DNA of 14,311 nucleotides, taken from assembly GCA_002449395.1 (NCBI GenBank), contig DKDP01000054.1, positions 1,604 to 15,914 on the forward strand, in the 5' to 3' direction. Positions 7,845 through 14,202 of this stretch are shown piece by piece. The notes below the pieces were generated by a model. That model made no database searches, was not told where the DNA came from, and was given only the letters and a program-made list of their open reading frames with translations. A program made the translations under genes and the position numbers. The DNA is from Ruminococcaceae bacterium UBA6845 (GTDB lineage: Bacteria > Bacillota > Clostridia > Oscillospirales > Acutalibacteraceae). The stretch's first letter is position 1. Every line of letters begins with the position of its first letter.

Positions 7845-7859
7845 TACCGTAAATCGGTA
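7845..7859 (-). promoter_or_regulatory. Small hairpin in the flavodiiron 5' untranslated region
   Basis: TACCG and CGGTA (7845-7849 and 7855-7859) flank five bases, giving a 5-bp stem in the leader between the operator and the ribosome binding site. No riboswitch or protein target is recognised; it may only stabilise the message. Confidence 0.4.
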
Positions 7860-7871
7860 TTAATTAAAAGA

Positions 7872-7886
7872 TAATAGTAACTATTA
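7872..7886. promoter_or_regulatory. PerR/Fur-family-type operator (7-1-7 palindrome)
   Basis: TAATAGT-A-ACTATTA is a perfect 7-1-7 inverted repeat located immediately downstream of the -10 box, over predicted positions +1 to +16. The Fur family (Fur, PerR, Zur) in Firmicutes recognises 7-1-7 palindromes; compared with the PerR half-site TTATAAT, five of seven bases match per half. Flavodiiron genes belong to the PerR regulon in Clostridium acetobutylicum, so repression by PerR with release under oxidative stress is the likely reading. PerR itself is not in the window. Confidence 0.65.
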
Positions 7887-7893
7887 CTGTTTT

Positions 7894-7921
7894 ATTATAC
7901 AACAAAAATACCCTTTGTCAA
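7894..7921 (-). promoter_or_regulatory. Promoter of the flavodiiron gene
   Basis: On the minus strand, a perfect TTGACA (7916-7921) and a perfect TATAAT (7894-7899) are separated by 16 bases. The predicted start is at about 7887, next to the palindromic operator. The untranslated leader is about 77 bases. Confidence 0.88.
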
Positions 7922-8101
7922 CACTTATTTTCCAAAAAAATGCGACAAAAGGTAATTTTTATATATTTTCCCCGTTGCAACCGTTAAATCAGAGGCAATA
8001 TCCTGCAATTGCACGACCGAATTTTTTGTCCGGATATACCACACAGCAAATTATGCGGTATTGTCATAGGTTTAAACGGCAGTCGTCAACCGTTTTCCGA
8101 A
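7922..8101 (-). other. Intergenic stretch with several hairpins, no supported gene
   Basis: This is the region between the small peptide gene and the flavodiiron promoter. Directly after the peptide stop, AAACGG (8090-8095 read on the minus strand) pairs with CCGTTT (8074-8079). A second hairpin, ATACCGCA/TGTGGTAT, spans 8036-8061, and CCG/CGG ends flank an A-rich segment at 8018-8034. None is followed at once by a T-tract, so none is a classical terminator, although transcription of the peptide gene should end here. A plus-strand reading frame here starts with TTG and lacks a ribosome binding site. Confidence 0.45.
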
Positions 8102-8242
8102 TCAGCCGAGAATTGATGTTATGAAATCAAAAGCCTGACTGAGTGCCTGCTGAATTGCGTGTGCAGCATCGGGAAAAATCGCTCCGATCGCCTGAATCGG
8201 CGCATTAATAAGCTCCGAAATCAACGCAATAATAGCCATCAT
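8102..8242 (-). CDS. Small hydrophobic acidic peptide, 46 residues, unknown function
   Basis: The ATG at 8240-8242 is preceded by GAGGAG (8253-8258) at a spacing of 10 bases, and a TTGACA-17-TAAAAT promoter lies just upstream, so this is a dedicated gene rather than a chance frame. A second ATG follows immediately. The peptide starts MMAIIALISELINAPIQAIG and ends FDFITSILG. It has one Glu, two Asp, one His and no Lys or Arg, so it is net negative. Hydrophobic residues recur every three to four positions before and after a PDAAHA turn near residues 24-29, which suggests two amphipathic helices. Size, acidity and layout recall beta-type phenol-soluble modulins, but I see no sequence homology. 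A membrane-acting peptide, a small toxin or a regulatory peptide are all possible. It lies between the pyrI terminator and the flavodiiron gene. Confidence 0.75.
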   Translation of the reverse strand: MMAIIALISELINAPIQAIGAIFPDAAHAIQQALSQAFDFITSILG

Positions 8243-8267
8243 AATCTTTCATCTCCTCGTTTTGGTT

Positions 8268-8283
8268 TGGCGGTCACCCACCA
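8268..8283 (-). promoter_or_regulatory. 5' hairpin with GNRA tetraloop on the small-peptide transcript
   Basis: On the minus strand, TGGTGG pairs with CCGCCA (one U-G wobble) around the loop GTGA, a GNRA tetraloop. The hairpin starts at or within a base or two of the predicted transcription start (about 8282). Such 5' hairpins usually protect short mRNAs from decay; that role is inferred. Confidence 0.6.
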
Positions 8284-8288
8284 TTGCC

Positions 8289-8317
8289 ATTTTATCCCTT
8301 AAACATACTTTTGTCAA
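8289..8317 (-). promoter_or_regulatory. Promoter of the small peptide gene
   Basis: On the minus strand, a perfect TTGACA (8312-8317) lies 17 bases from TAAAAT (8289-8294, five of six matches). The predicted start is near 8282, giving a leader of about 40 bases. It is separated from pyrI by a hairpin, so the peptide gene is expressed on its own. Confidence 0.85.
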
Positions 8318-8352
8318 GCCGCTTTTAGCCCTTACTTCCTGTTTAAAACTGT

Positions 8353-8388
8353 AAAATCCTCCCGTTGATATTAAGTCAAAGGGAGGAT
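8353..8388 (-). terminator. Terminator at the end of the pyr operon
   Basis: A perfect 8-bp inverted repeat, ATCCTCCC (8381-8388 on the minus strand) with GGGAGGAT (8356-8363), starts 15 bases after the pyrI stop and is followed by a short T run (TTTTAC). The 17-base loop and short T run make it moderate in strength, but its position fits the operon end. Confidence 0.7.
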
Positions 8389-8402
8389 AATCGAATTTAT
8401 AA

Positions 8403-8822
8403 TTATTCGGCTTTGGTTTCGCAATAGATACAGCGGTAAACCTTGTGCTTGTCGTCGCCGGTGAGCTTAAAGATATGCGGCAGTTCCTGCTCCGTTGAGG
8501 TGATACAACGTGGGTTTTTGCACCTGATTATATTTTTAAGCTGCTTCGGAAGATCAACCTTTTTCTTCTCAGCCAGTTTTCCGTCCTTGATCACATCAAT
8601 TGTGACGCCGGGATCGACGTAGCCGAGGACATCGAGGTCAACGTCATAATCGGAATCTATCTTAATAATATCTTTCTTGCCGAGCTTACTGCTGGTAACA
8701 TTTTTTATAATCGCAATTGAGCAATCGAGCTTGTCCAATCCGAGGAGATTGTATATCTCCATACCCTTGCCGGCTTTTATATGATCTATTACTATACCGT
8801 TTTTAATAGAATCTATATTCAT
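8403..8822 (-). CDS. pyrI: Aspartate carbamoyltransferase regulatory subunit PyrI
   Basis: The 139-residue product has the two-domain layout of PyrI: an N-terminal nucleotide-binding domain (starting MNIDSIKNGIVIDHI, with KAGKG at 17-20) and a C-terminal zinc domain with Cys101, Cys106, Cys131 and Cys134 (C-x4-C ... C-x2-C), which contacts the catalytic subunit. It assembles with PyrB and transmits CTP inhibition and ATP activation. It is slightly shorter than the ~153-residue enterobacterial protein, which is usual for clostridial forms. Its ATG overlaps the pyrB stop as ATGA, indicating translational coupling, and it is the last gene of the operon, followed by a terminator hairpin. Confidence 0.96.
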   Translation of the reverse strand: MNIDSIKNGIVIDHIKAGKGMEIYNLLGLDKLDCSIAIIKNVTSSKLGKKDIIKIDSDYDVDLDVLGYVDPGVTIDVIKDGKLAEKKKVDLPKQLKNIIRCKNPRCITSTEQELPHIFKLTGDDKHKVYRCIYCETKAE

Positions 8823-9736
8823 ACTTCTACCCCCAAAAGTTTAAGAATGAGCGCCATTCTCATATATTTGCCGTTAAGAACCTGTTTAAAATAGCAGGCT
8901 CTCGGGTCGTCGTCAACAGCAACGCTGATTTCATTTACACGGGGCAGCGGATGAAGAATCGAAAGATCCTTTTTGGCATTTACAATCTTATCGGGTGTGA
9001 GAATATAGCTGTCCTTCAGACGGAGGTAATCCTCTTCATTGAAGAAACGTTCTTTCTGAACTCTCGTCATATAGAGCACGTCAAGCTCGGGCATTACCTT
9101 TTCGAGGTCGGTAGTCTGAACGTACTCAAGGTTGTTTGCCTTGATAACATCGTTCTTAACATAGCTCGGGAGCTTGAGCTCATCGGGAGAGATGAGAATA
9201 AATTTTACATTATTATATCTTGAAAGCGCCTGAATAAGCGAATGTACGGTTCTTCCGAACTTCAGGTCACCGCAGAATCCGACTGTCAGATTATCAAAGT
9301 GTCCCTTTTCACGGCTGATCGTGAGAAGATCCGCAAGCGTTTGGGTCGGGTGATTATGTCCGCCGTCGCCTGCGTTGATAACAGGAATTGAAGCATTGAG
9401 CGAGGCAACATACGGCGCACCCTCTTTCGGGTGACGCATTGCGATGATATCCGCATAGCAGGAGATAACCTTTACCGTATCCGCAACGCTTTCGCCCTTT
9501 ACGGCAGAGCTGGATTTTGCGTCCGCCATTGAAAGGACATTTCCGCCGAGCTCATACATCGCCGCCTCAAAGCTGAGTCTTGTGCGTGTTGACGGTTCAA
9601 AGAAGAGAGTTGCCAGTTTCTTTCTGCGGCAGGCGTCCGCATATTTATCGGGATTTGCAATTATATCCTTTGCACGGGCGATGAGCTCGTCAATTTCCTC
9701 AACCGAGAGATCAAGAATACTTATAACGCTTCTCAT
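8819..9736 (-). CDS. pyrB: Aspartate carbamoyltransferase catalytic subunit PyrB
   Basis: This 305-residue enzyme condenses carbamoyl phosphate with aspartate to carbamoyl aspartate, the committed step of pyrimidine synthesis. The carbamoyl-phosphate loop FEPSTRTR is at 46-53, the flexible loop SSAVKGES (76-83) supplies the neighbouring-subunit Ser/Lys, and RHPKEG (101-106), HPTQTLADL (129-137) and LHPLPR (261-266) complete the active site; DPRACYF follows near 277. Length and motifs are those of PyrI-associated catalytic chains. The ATG overlaps the pyrE stop by ATGA, and a GGAGG site precedes it. Neighbours pyrE and pyrI share the transcript. Confidence 0.98.
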   Translation of the reverse strand: MRSVISILDLSVEEIDELIARAKDIIANPDKYADACRRKKLATLFFEPSTRTRLSFEAAMYELGGNVLSMADAKSSSAVKGESVADTVKVISCYADIIAMRHPKEGAPYVASLNASIPVINAGDGGHNHPTQTLADLLTISREKGHFDNLTVGFCGDLKFGRTVHSLIQALSRYNNVKFILISPDELKLPSYVKNDVIKANNLEYVQTTDLEKVMPELDVLYMTRVQKERFFNEEDYLRLKDSYILTPDKIVNAKKDLSILHPLPRVNEISVAVDDDPRACYFKQVLNGKYMRMALILKLLGVEV

Positions 9737-10380
9737 TTTTTGCCTCCGATCCAGCTTTCATCCGACGGATTGTTTCTGAATTTGATCAGTCTTTCAACGT
9801 CCGTCTTTGCGATATATCCTTCCTGCGCCGCAATTTCTGCAATTGCGTCAAAATTTGTGAGGCTTACATTTTTCACATCGGCGTCGGCAAGTCTGTCAAG
9901 ACCTTTCTGCATACCGTATGTGAAGATCGAAACAATTCCGAGCACATCGGCGCCAGCCTCTCTGAGCACATTAACAACCTCGATTACGCTTCCGCCTGTT
10001 GAGATGAGATCCTCAACAACAACGACCTTCTGACCCTTTTCGAGCTTGCCCTCAATCTGGTTCTGTCTGCCGTGATCCTTCGCTCCCGAGCGGACATAAC
10101 CCATCGGAAGTCCCATAATCTGAGCCGTTATTGCGGCGTGGGCAATACCTGCGGTTGATGTTCCCATAAGAGCCTCTGCCTCGGGGTAAAACTCCCTGAC
10201 AGTCTTTGCGAGAGCCTCCTCGACGTGAGTGCGCACCTCGGGATAAGCAAGGGTCAGTCTGTTGTCGCAGTAAACAGGGCTCTTGATTCCGCTTGCCCAA
10301 GTGAACGGTTCGTCCGGGCGGAAGAAAACCGCCTTGATTGAAAGAAGATCCTTTGCGATCTGAATCTGAATGTCTGTCAT
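9733..10380 (-). CDS. pyrE: Orotate phosphoribosyltransferase PyrE
   Basis: The 215-residue product transfers phosphoribose from PRPP to orotate, giving OMP. The 13-residue PRPP signature is visible as VVVEDLISTGGS (120-131), with the acidic pair Glu-Asp followed by ISTGG. FTWASGIKSPVYCDNR (26-41) is the N-terminal hood region with orotate contacts, and GYVRSGAKDHG (94-104) holds the catalytic flexible-loop lysine. The ATG follows AAGGAGAG in the 11-base gap after pyrF. Its stop overlaps pyrB by ATGA. Confidence 0.97.
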   Translation of the reverse strand: MTDIQIQIAKDLLSIKAVFFRPDEPFTWASGIKSPVYCDNRLTLAYPEVRTHVEEALAKTVREFYPEAEALMGTSTAGIAHAAITAQIMGLPMGYVRSGAKDHGRQNQIEGKLEKGQKVVVVEDLISTGGSVIEVVNVLREAGADVLGIVSIFTYGMQKGLDRLADADVKNVSLTNFDAIAEIAAQEGYIAKTDVERLIKFRNNPSDESWIGGKK

Positions 10381-10391
10381 AATATCTCTCC

Positions 10392-11090
10392 TTAGTCAAC
10401 AAATTCGTTTATACATCTCTCATATGCCGCAACGGGATCAGCCGCCGCAGTTATAGGACGTCCGACAACAATGTAATCGGAGCCGATTTTTTTAGCCTGT
10501 TCGGGGGTCATAACTCTGACCTGATCGCCCTTATCTCCGTCCGCAAATCTGACGCCCGGGGTCACCGTGAGGAATCCGTCGCCGCAGACCTCGTGAACCT
10601 TGCCTGCCTCCATCGGTGAGCAGACCACGCCGTCGAGTCCCGCAACTTTTGCATTGTGGGCGTAGTGCATTACTACCTTGTCCATTTTCTCATTTATAAG
10701 CAAATCGTTTTTCATTCTTTCCTCGCTTGTTGAGGTGAGCTGTGTCACGGCGATGAGCAACGGTCTTGTACCGTCGGGGCGTGTGAGGCCTTCGATCGCC
10801 GCCTCCATCATTGCTATTGTTCCGCCTGCGTGGAGGTTCGTCATATCAACATCGAGTCTTGAAAGAACAGCCATTGATTTTTTAACCGTATTCGGAATAT
10901 CATGGAGTTTAAGATCAAGGAATATTTTATGTCCCCTCGCCTTTATCTCTCTTACGATATCGGGACCCTCGGCATAGAAAAGCTCCATACCGATCTTGAC
11001 AAAAGGCTTCTTACCCTGAAATTTATCAAGGAATGCCATTGTCTCCTCTTTGCTTGAAAAATCACACGCTACGATTACGTCCTTACCCAT
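10392..11090 (-). CDS. pyrF: Orotidine-5'-phosphate decarboxylase PyrF
   Basis: The 232-residue TIM-barrel enzyme converts OMP to UMP, the last step of the pathway. The charged active-site network is intact: Asp10 in VACDF, Lys32 in FVKIG, and DLKLHDIPNT at 59-68 with Asp59, Lys61 and Asp64. TPGVRFADG and the late VVGRPIT phosphate-binding motif are also present. Its length matches the short bacterial group I form. The ATG lies 8 bases after AGGAGG; that site and the ATG lie within the 3' end of pyrD, which it overlaps by 8 bases, implying coupled translation. Confidence 0.97.
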   Translation of the reverse strand: MGKDVIVACDFSSKEETMAFLDKFQGKKPFVKIGMELFYAEGPDIVREIKARGHKIFLDLKLHDIPNTVKKSMAVLSRLDVDMTNLHAGGTIAMMEAAIEGLTRPDGTRPLLIAVTQLTSTSEERMKNDLLINEKMDKVVMHYAHNAKVAGLDGVVCSPMEAGKVHEVCGDGFLTVTPGVRFADGDKGDQVRVMTPEQAKKIGSDYIVVGRPITAAADPVAAYERCINEFVD

Positions 11091-11997
11091 TCTGTGCGCC
11101 TCCTATAATATCTTTAAGATTGTTTATTCCGTACTTTTCCATTGCCTGCGGCAGTGCCTCTATTATATTCTTGCAGGCAAACGGATCAACAAGATTTGCC
11201 GCTCCGACCTCAACTGCCGCTGCGCCTGCAAGCATCATTTCGATTACGTCGTCGGCGCTCGACACTCCGCCCATTCCGATGACCGGTACACTGACCGCCT
11301 TTGCAACCTGATAAACCATCCTGACGGCTACGGGGAAGATTGCCGGTCCCGAAAAGCCGCCCATAACGTTCGCTATGACAGGCTTTCTCTTTCTGAGATC
11401 TATTCTCATACCGAGCAAGGTATTGATCAGGCTGATACCGTCCGCTCCGGCGTCCTCGCAGGCCTTTGCTATATCGACAATATTTGTCACATTTGGGGAC
11501 AGCTTCATTATAATCGGCTTGTTTGTTACGGCTTTCACCGCTTTGGTAACCTCTGCCGCCGCTTTCGGATCGGTTCCGAAGCTCATTCCGCCGCCGTGGA
11601 CATTCGGGCACGAAACGTTGACTTCAAGCCAGCCGACCTGCTTTTCCTTGTCAAGTTTTTCGCAGGTGTAGGCATAATCCTCAACCGAAAATCCGCTGAC
11701 ATTTGCCATAACCGGCTTGTTAAAGCACCTTGCAAGTTTCGGGAGCTCATCGCTTATCACCTTGTCAACGCCCGGATTCTGCAAGCCGACCGCATTAATC
11801 ATACCTGCCGTACATTCTGCGATTCTCGGCGTCGGATTGCCAAATCTCGGATCACGTGTTGTACCCTTAAACGAGAAAGTTCCGAGAATGTTTATATCGT
11901 AAAGCTCCGCAAACTCATAACCGAAGCCAAAAGTTCCGGATGCGGGAATAATCGGGTTATCGAGTTCGATTCCGCAAAGATCAACCTTTGTTACCAT
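11083..11997 (-). CDS. pyrD: Dihydroorotate dehydrogenase, class 1B catalytic subunit (PyrDB)
   Basis: The 304-residue FMN enzyme oxidises dihydroorotate to orotate in the cytosol. The catalytic base is Cys130 in EVNVSCPNV, as in class 1 enzymes (class 2 uses Ser). Other FMN or substrate contacts are ASGTFGFG (19-26), Lys44 in FSFKGTT, MKLSPNV (164-170), and the phosphate-binding GMGGVSSADD (241-250). The presence of pyrK immediately upstream identifies class 1B, an alpha2-beta2 complex that passes electrons to NAD+. The start overlaps the pyrK stop by 7 bases and is preceded by GGGAGGAG. Confidence 0.97.
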   Translation of the reverse strand: MVTKVDLCGIELDNPIIPASGTFGFGYEFAELYDINILGTFSFKGTTRDPRFGNPTPRIAECTAGMINAVGLQNPGVDKVISDELPKLARCFNKPVMANVSGFSVEDYAYTCEKLDKEKQVGWLEVNVSCPNVHGGGMSFGTDPKAAAEVTKAVKAVTNKPIIMKLSPNVTNIVDIAKACEDAGADGISLINTLLGMRIDLRKRKPVIANVMGGFSGPAIFPVAVRMVYQVAKAVSVPVIGMGGVSSADDVIEMMLAGAAAVEVGAANLVDPFACKNIIEALPQAMEKYGINNLKDIIGGAQNG

Positions 11998-12722
11998 ACT
12001 ATCTCCTCCCTTTCAAGCACCGGACCGTCCTTGCAAATGCGCTTGTTTCCGTATTTTGTCTTGCAGGTACAGCCCATACACGCACCGAATCCGCAGCCCA
12101 TTCTCTCTTCAAAGCTGTACTGACCGCTCGTCCTTGCGATTTTTTCAATAGCATTGAACATCGGCATAGGACCGCAGGTGTAGAAATATGTGTAATCAAT
12201 TTTTTTGAGCACATCAGTTACAAAGCCCTTTTCGCCGAGACTTCCGTCCGCCGTTGCAACATAAACCTTTGCGCCGAGTTTTTCAAACTCATCGGCATAA
12301 AAGACTTCCGATTTTGTGTTAAAGCCGAGAATCACGCTGACATTTTTACCCTCCGAAACAAGCCTTTTGCAGAGCATATACATCGGCGGCACGCCGACAC
12401 CTCCGCCGATAAGCACGGGAGCCCCGCCGCTCTTCGATGTGTCATAGCCGTTGCCGAGTCCGCAAAGGACATAGAGCTTTGCTCCGATCGGAAGCTCCGA
12501 CATCTTCTCTGTACCATTTCCGACAACCTTGTAAATGATCGTCAATCTATCGCTTTCGCTGTCGCATACGGAGATCGGCCGTCTGAGGAAAAATCCGTCC
12601 AGCTTTATATTTACAAACTGTCCCGGCTTTGTGATTGCCGATGTATCTCCGCCGAGAACCATACGGTAGGTTCTGTCGGCTATTTTAGCATTTTCGGCTA
12701 CCGTCATAATAACCTGATTCAT
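11991..12722 (-). CDS. pyrK: Dihydroorotate dehydrogenase electron transfer subunit PyrK
   Basis: The protein (243 residues from the chosen start) carries FAD and a [2Fe-2S] cluster and shuttles electrons from PyrD to NAD+. Visible motifs are the FAD-binding RRPISV (47-52), the pyridine-nucleotide loop GGGVGVPP (106-113), and cluster ligands Cys210, Cys215, Cys218 and Cys230 (C-x4-C-x2-C-x11-C); Cys220 is an extra cysteine in the same loop. An upstream in-frame ATG at 12768-12770 would add 16 residues, but the ATG at 12720-12722 overlaps the pyrC stop as ATGA, sits 7 bases after GGAGG, and starts the conserved sequence MNQVIMTV, so it is preferred. Confidence 0.95.
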   Translation of the reverse strand: MNQVIMTVAENAKIADRTYRMVLGGDTSAITKPGQFVNIKLDGFFLRRPISVCDSESDRLTIIYKVVGNGTEKMSELPIGAKLYVLCGLGNGYDTSKSGGAPVLIGGGVGVPPMYMLCKRLVSEGKNVSVILGFNTKSEVFYADEFEKLGAKVYVATADGSLGEKGFVTDVLKKIDYTYFYTCGPMPMFNAIEKIARTSGQYSFEERMGCGFGACMGCTCKTKYGNKRICKDGPVLEREEIVW

Positions 12723-13987
12723 TCTTCGTCCTCCCACACGGTTCTGCCGTCGCATACCGTCGTCTTGCACTTTCCGTAAACCGTAACACCGTCAAACGGT
12801 GTGCTTCTTCCCATTGATGCAAAATTATCCGAATTGATTGTATAGCTTTCGTTGAGGTCATAGACCGTGAAATTGGCAAGCTCCTTTATGTCAAATCCCG
12901 TCTTTATTCCGAATCTCTCGGCAGGGTTAATACTCATCAGCGTCACCAGCTTGTGCAGACTTATCAGACCGCCCTTAACGAGCTTGGTGTAGAGGATCGG
13001 GAATGCGGTTTCCAGTCCGACAATACCCATTGCGCTGTCCTTAAGTCCCTTTGATTTTTCCTCGGCGGAATGAGGAGCGTGATCCGTTGCGATCATATCA
13101 ATTGTTCCGTCACAGATTCCCTCGATGAGCGCCTCTCTGTCATCTGCACTTCTGAGCGGCGGATTCATCTTGTATCTGCCATCCTCCCTGAGATTGTCCT
13201 CCGTAAGAACAAGATAATGCGGTGCGGTCTCGCAGGTAACGTCAACTCCCCTGCGCTTAGCCTTTCTGATCAGATCAACGCTTTCCTTTGTTGAAATATG
13301 GCAGACGTGATACTTGCATCCCGTTTCCTCGGCAAGTTTCAGGTCTCTTTCAATCTGTTTCCACTCGCTCTCGGAGCTGATGCCTCTATGTCCGTGCGCC
13401 TTTGCGTAAGCACCCTTATGAATATATCCACCATCAAGCAAGCTGTTGTCCTCACAATGTGCAACGATTATTTTGTCAAGCCTCTTCGCTTCAATCATTG
13501 CCGCTCTCATCGTTTCCTCGGTCTGGATTCCGCTTCCGTCGTCGGAAAATGCGACTACCTTGTCCGACAGGTTTTTCATATCGGAAAGCTCCGCACCCTT
13601 TCTGCCGATCGTTATTGAACCGTAGGGAACAACATTGATTGCGGCGTCCTTTTCGATAATATCAAGCTGAACCTTAAGGTGCTCATCACTGTCGGGAACA
13701 GGATCGAGATTCGGCATTGTGCAAACAGTTGTATATCCGCTCTTCGCCGCCGCAAGTGAACCCGTTTTTATCGTCTCCTTATATGAAAAGCCCGGCTCAC
13801 GAAGATGAGTATGAACATCTACGAAACCGGGAAAAATATGTTTATTTGTCAGATCATAGGACTGTGTGTATTCGGCACAAAGTTTACAGCAAACACAAAG
13901 AACACGGCCGTCGGAAACAAGAATATCCTGCTTCTGAAATCCGGAATCCGTATATACCAATGCGTTTTTCAAAATATATTCCGTCAT
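12719..13987 (-). CDS. pyrC: Dihydroorotase PyrC
   Basis: The 422-residue amidohydrolase cyclises carbamoyl aspartate to dihydroorotate. The metal-binding motif HTHLREPG has His59 and His61; further ligands are an Asp in FSDDG (149-150), His177 in VAHCED, His230 in CHIST, and the catalytic Asp302 in ATDHAPH. This aspartate-containing pattern fits the Gram-positive class I enzymes. The N-terminal beta-sandwich contains an unusual cysteine cluster, CVCCKLC at 31-37. The ATG at 13985-13987 lies 5 bases after AGGAGG, which is directly downstream of the attenuator terminator, so expression of this first operon gene depends on readthrough. Confidence 0.97.
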   Translation of the reverse strand: MTEYILKNALVYTDSGFQKQDILVSDGRVLCVCCKLCAEYTQSYDLTNKHIFPGFVDVHTHLREPGFSYKETIKTGSLAAAKSGYTTVCTMPNLDPVPDSDEHLKVQLDIIEKDAAINVVPYGSITIGRKGAELSDMKNLSDKVVAFSDDGSGIQTEETMRAAMIEAKRLDKIIVAHCEDNSLLDGGYIHKGAYAKAHGHRGISSESEWKQIERDLKLAEETGCKYHVCHISTKESVDLIRKAKRRGVDVTCETAPHYLVLTEDNLREDGRYKMNPPLRSADDREALIEGICDGTIDMIATDHAPHSAEEKSKGLKDSAMGIVGLETAFPILYTKLVKGGLISLHKLVTLMSINPAERFGIKTGFDIKELANFTVYDLNESYTINSDNFASMGRSTPFDGVTVYGKCKTTVCDGRTVWEDEE

Positions 13988-14008
13988 ATGAGCCTCCTGA
14001 ATGGTAAT

Positions 14009-14038
14009 AAAAAAGAACCCTGTCGTCTGACAAGGCTC
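14009..14038 (-). terminator. Attenuator terminator in the pyr leader
   Basis: On the minus strand, GAGCCTTGTC (14029-14038) pairs with GACAGGGTTC (14015-14024), ten pairs with two G-U wobbles, around the tetraloop AGAC, and is followed at once by six T residues (14009-14014). It lies between the promoter and the pyrC ribosome binding site, so it must be conditional. Its 5' arm can instead pair with GACAAGG at 14096-14102 to form an antiterminator. Confidence 0.9.
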
Positions 14039-14092
14039 ATAATTTCGGACACAATTATATAGGGATTATATCCCAAAACACCGTCATATGCA

Positions 14093-14130
14093 AAACCTTG
14101 TCGACATCTCTGTATCGCTCTTAAAGATTT
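14093..14130 (-). promoter_or_regulatory. PyrR-binding anti-antiterminator hairpin
   Basis: The minus strand folds as a lower stem AAATCTT/AAGGTTT (14124-14130 with 14093-14099), an asymmetric purine-rich internal loop (TAAGAG against AC), an upper stem CGATA/TGTCG (14113-14117 with 14102-14106) and the hexaloop CAGAGA (14107-14112). This matches the architecture and the CNGNGA loop of Firmicutes PyrR sites, including the U-G wobble in the upper stem; the closing pair is A-U instead of C-G. Bound PyrR-UMP would stabilise it, block the antiterminator and favour termination. PyrR is not encoded in the window. Confidence 0.85.
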
Positions 14131-14140
14131 CTTTTGGAAT

Positions 14141-14169
14141 ATATTATCATAACAGGTACGCTTTGTCAA
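14141..14169 (-). promoter_or_regulatory. Promoter of the pyr operon
   Basis: On the minus strand, a perfect TTGACA (14164-14169) lies 17 bases from TAATAT (14141-14146), with an upstream TG one base away giving an extended -10. An A-tract just upstream of the -35 box could act as an UP element. The start is predicted near 14134, so the PyrR hairpin begins within the first few transcribed bases. Confidence 0.88.
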
Positions 14170-14202
14170 CCTTTTTTATGAACATATTTATAAAGTATAC
14201 AA

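Noticed and set aside
7915..8124. Plus-strand frame of 69 codons between the flavodiiron and pyr genes
   Set aside because: It starts with TTG inside the -35 box of the flavodiiron promoter, has no ribosome binding site, and overlaps the small peptide gene on the other strand.
11050..12123. Plus-strand open frame of 357 codons opposite pyrF, pyrD and pyrK
   Set aside because: It lies antisense to well-recognised pyr genes with intact motifs, has a composition rich in Cys, His and Arg typical of a shadow frame, and no family resemblance.
11988..12779. Plus-strand open frame of 263 codons opposite pyrK
   Set aside because: It mirrors pyrK codon structure and carries no recognisable domain; the real gene is on the minus strand with motifs and an ATGA junction.
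14055..14087. Possible 10-residue leader peptide (MTVFWDIIPI) in the pyr leader
   Set aside because: Only a weak AAGG lies upstream, and the attenuator is already explained by PyrR-type RNA pairing. Translation-coupled attenuation as in enterobacterial pyrBI is not required, though it is not excluded.
14062..14092. Second pyr promoter with TATAAT inside GGGATATAATCCC
   Set aside because: The TTGCAT at 17 bases upstream matches only three of six -35 positions, and a start there would bypass the PyrR site. The sequence is more simply a small hairpin in the antiterminator loop.
13984..14169. Minus-strand 61-codon frame through the pyr leader
   Set aside because: Its start lies at the -35 box, upstream of the predicted transcription start, and it runs through the PyrR hairpin and terminator, which explain the conservation pattern better.
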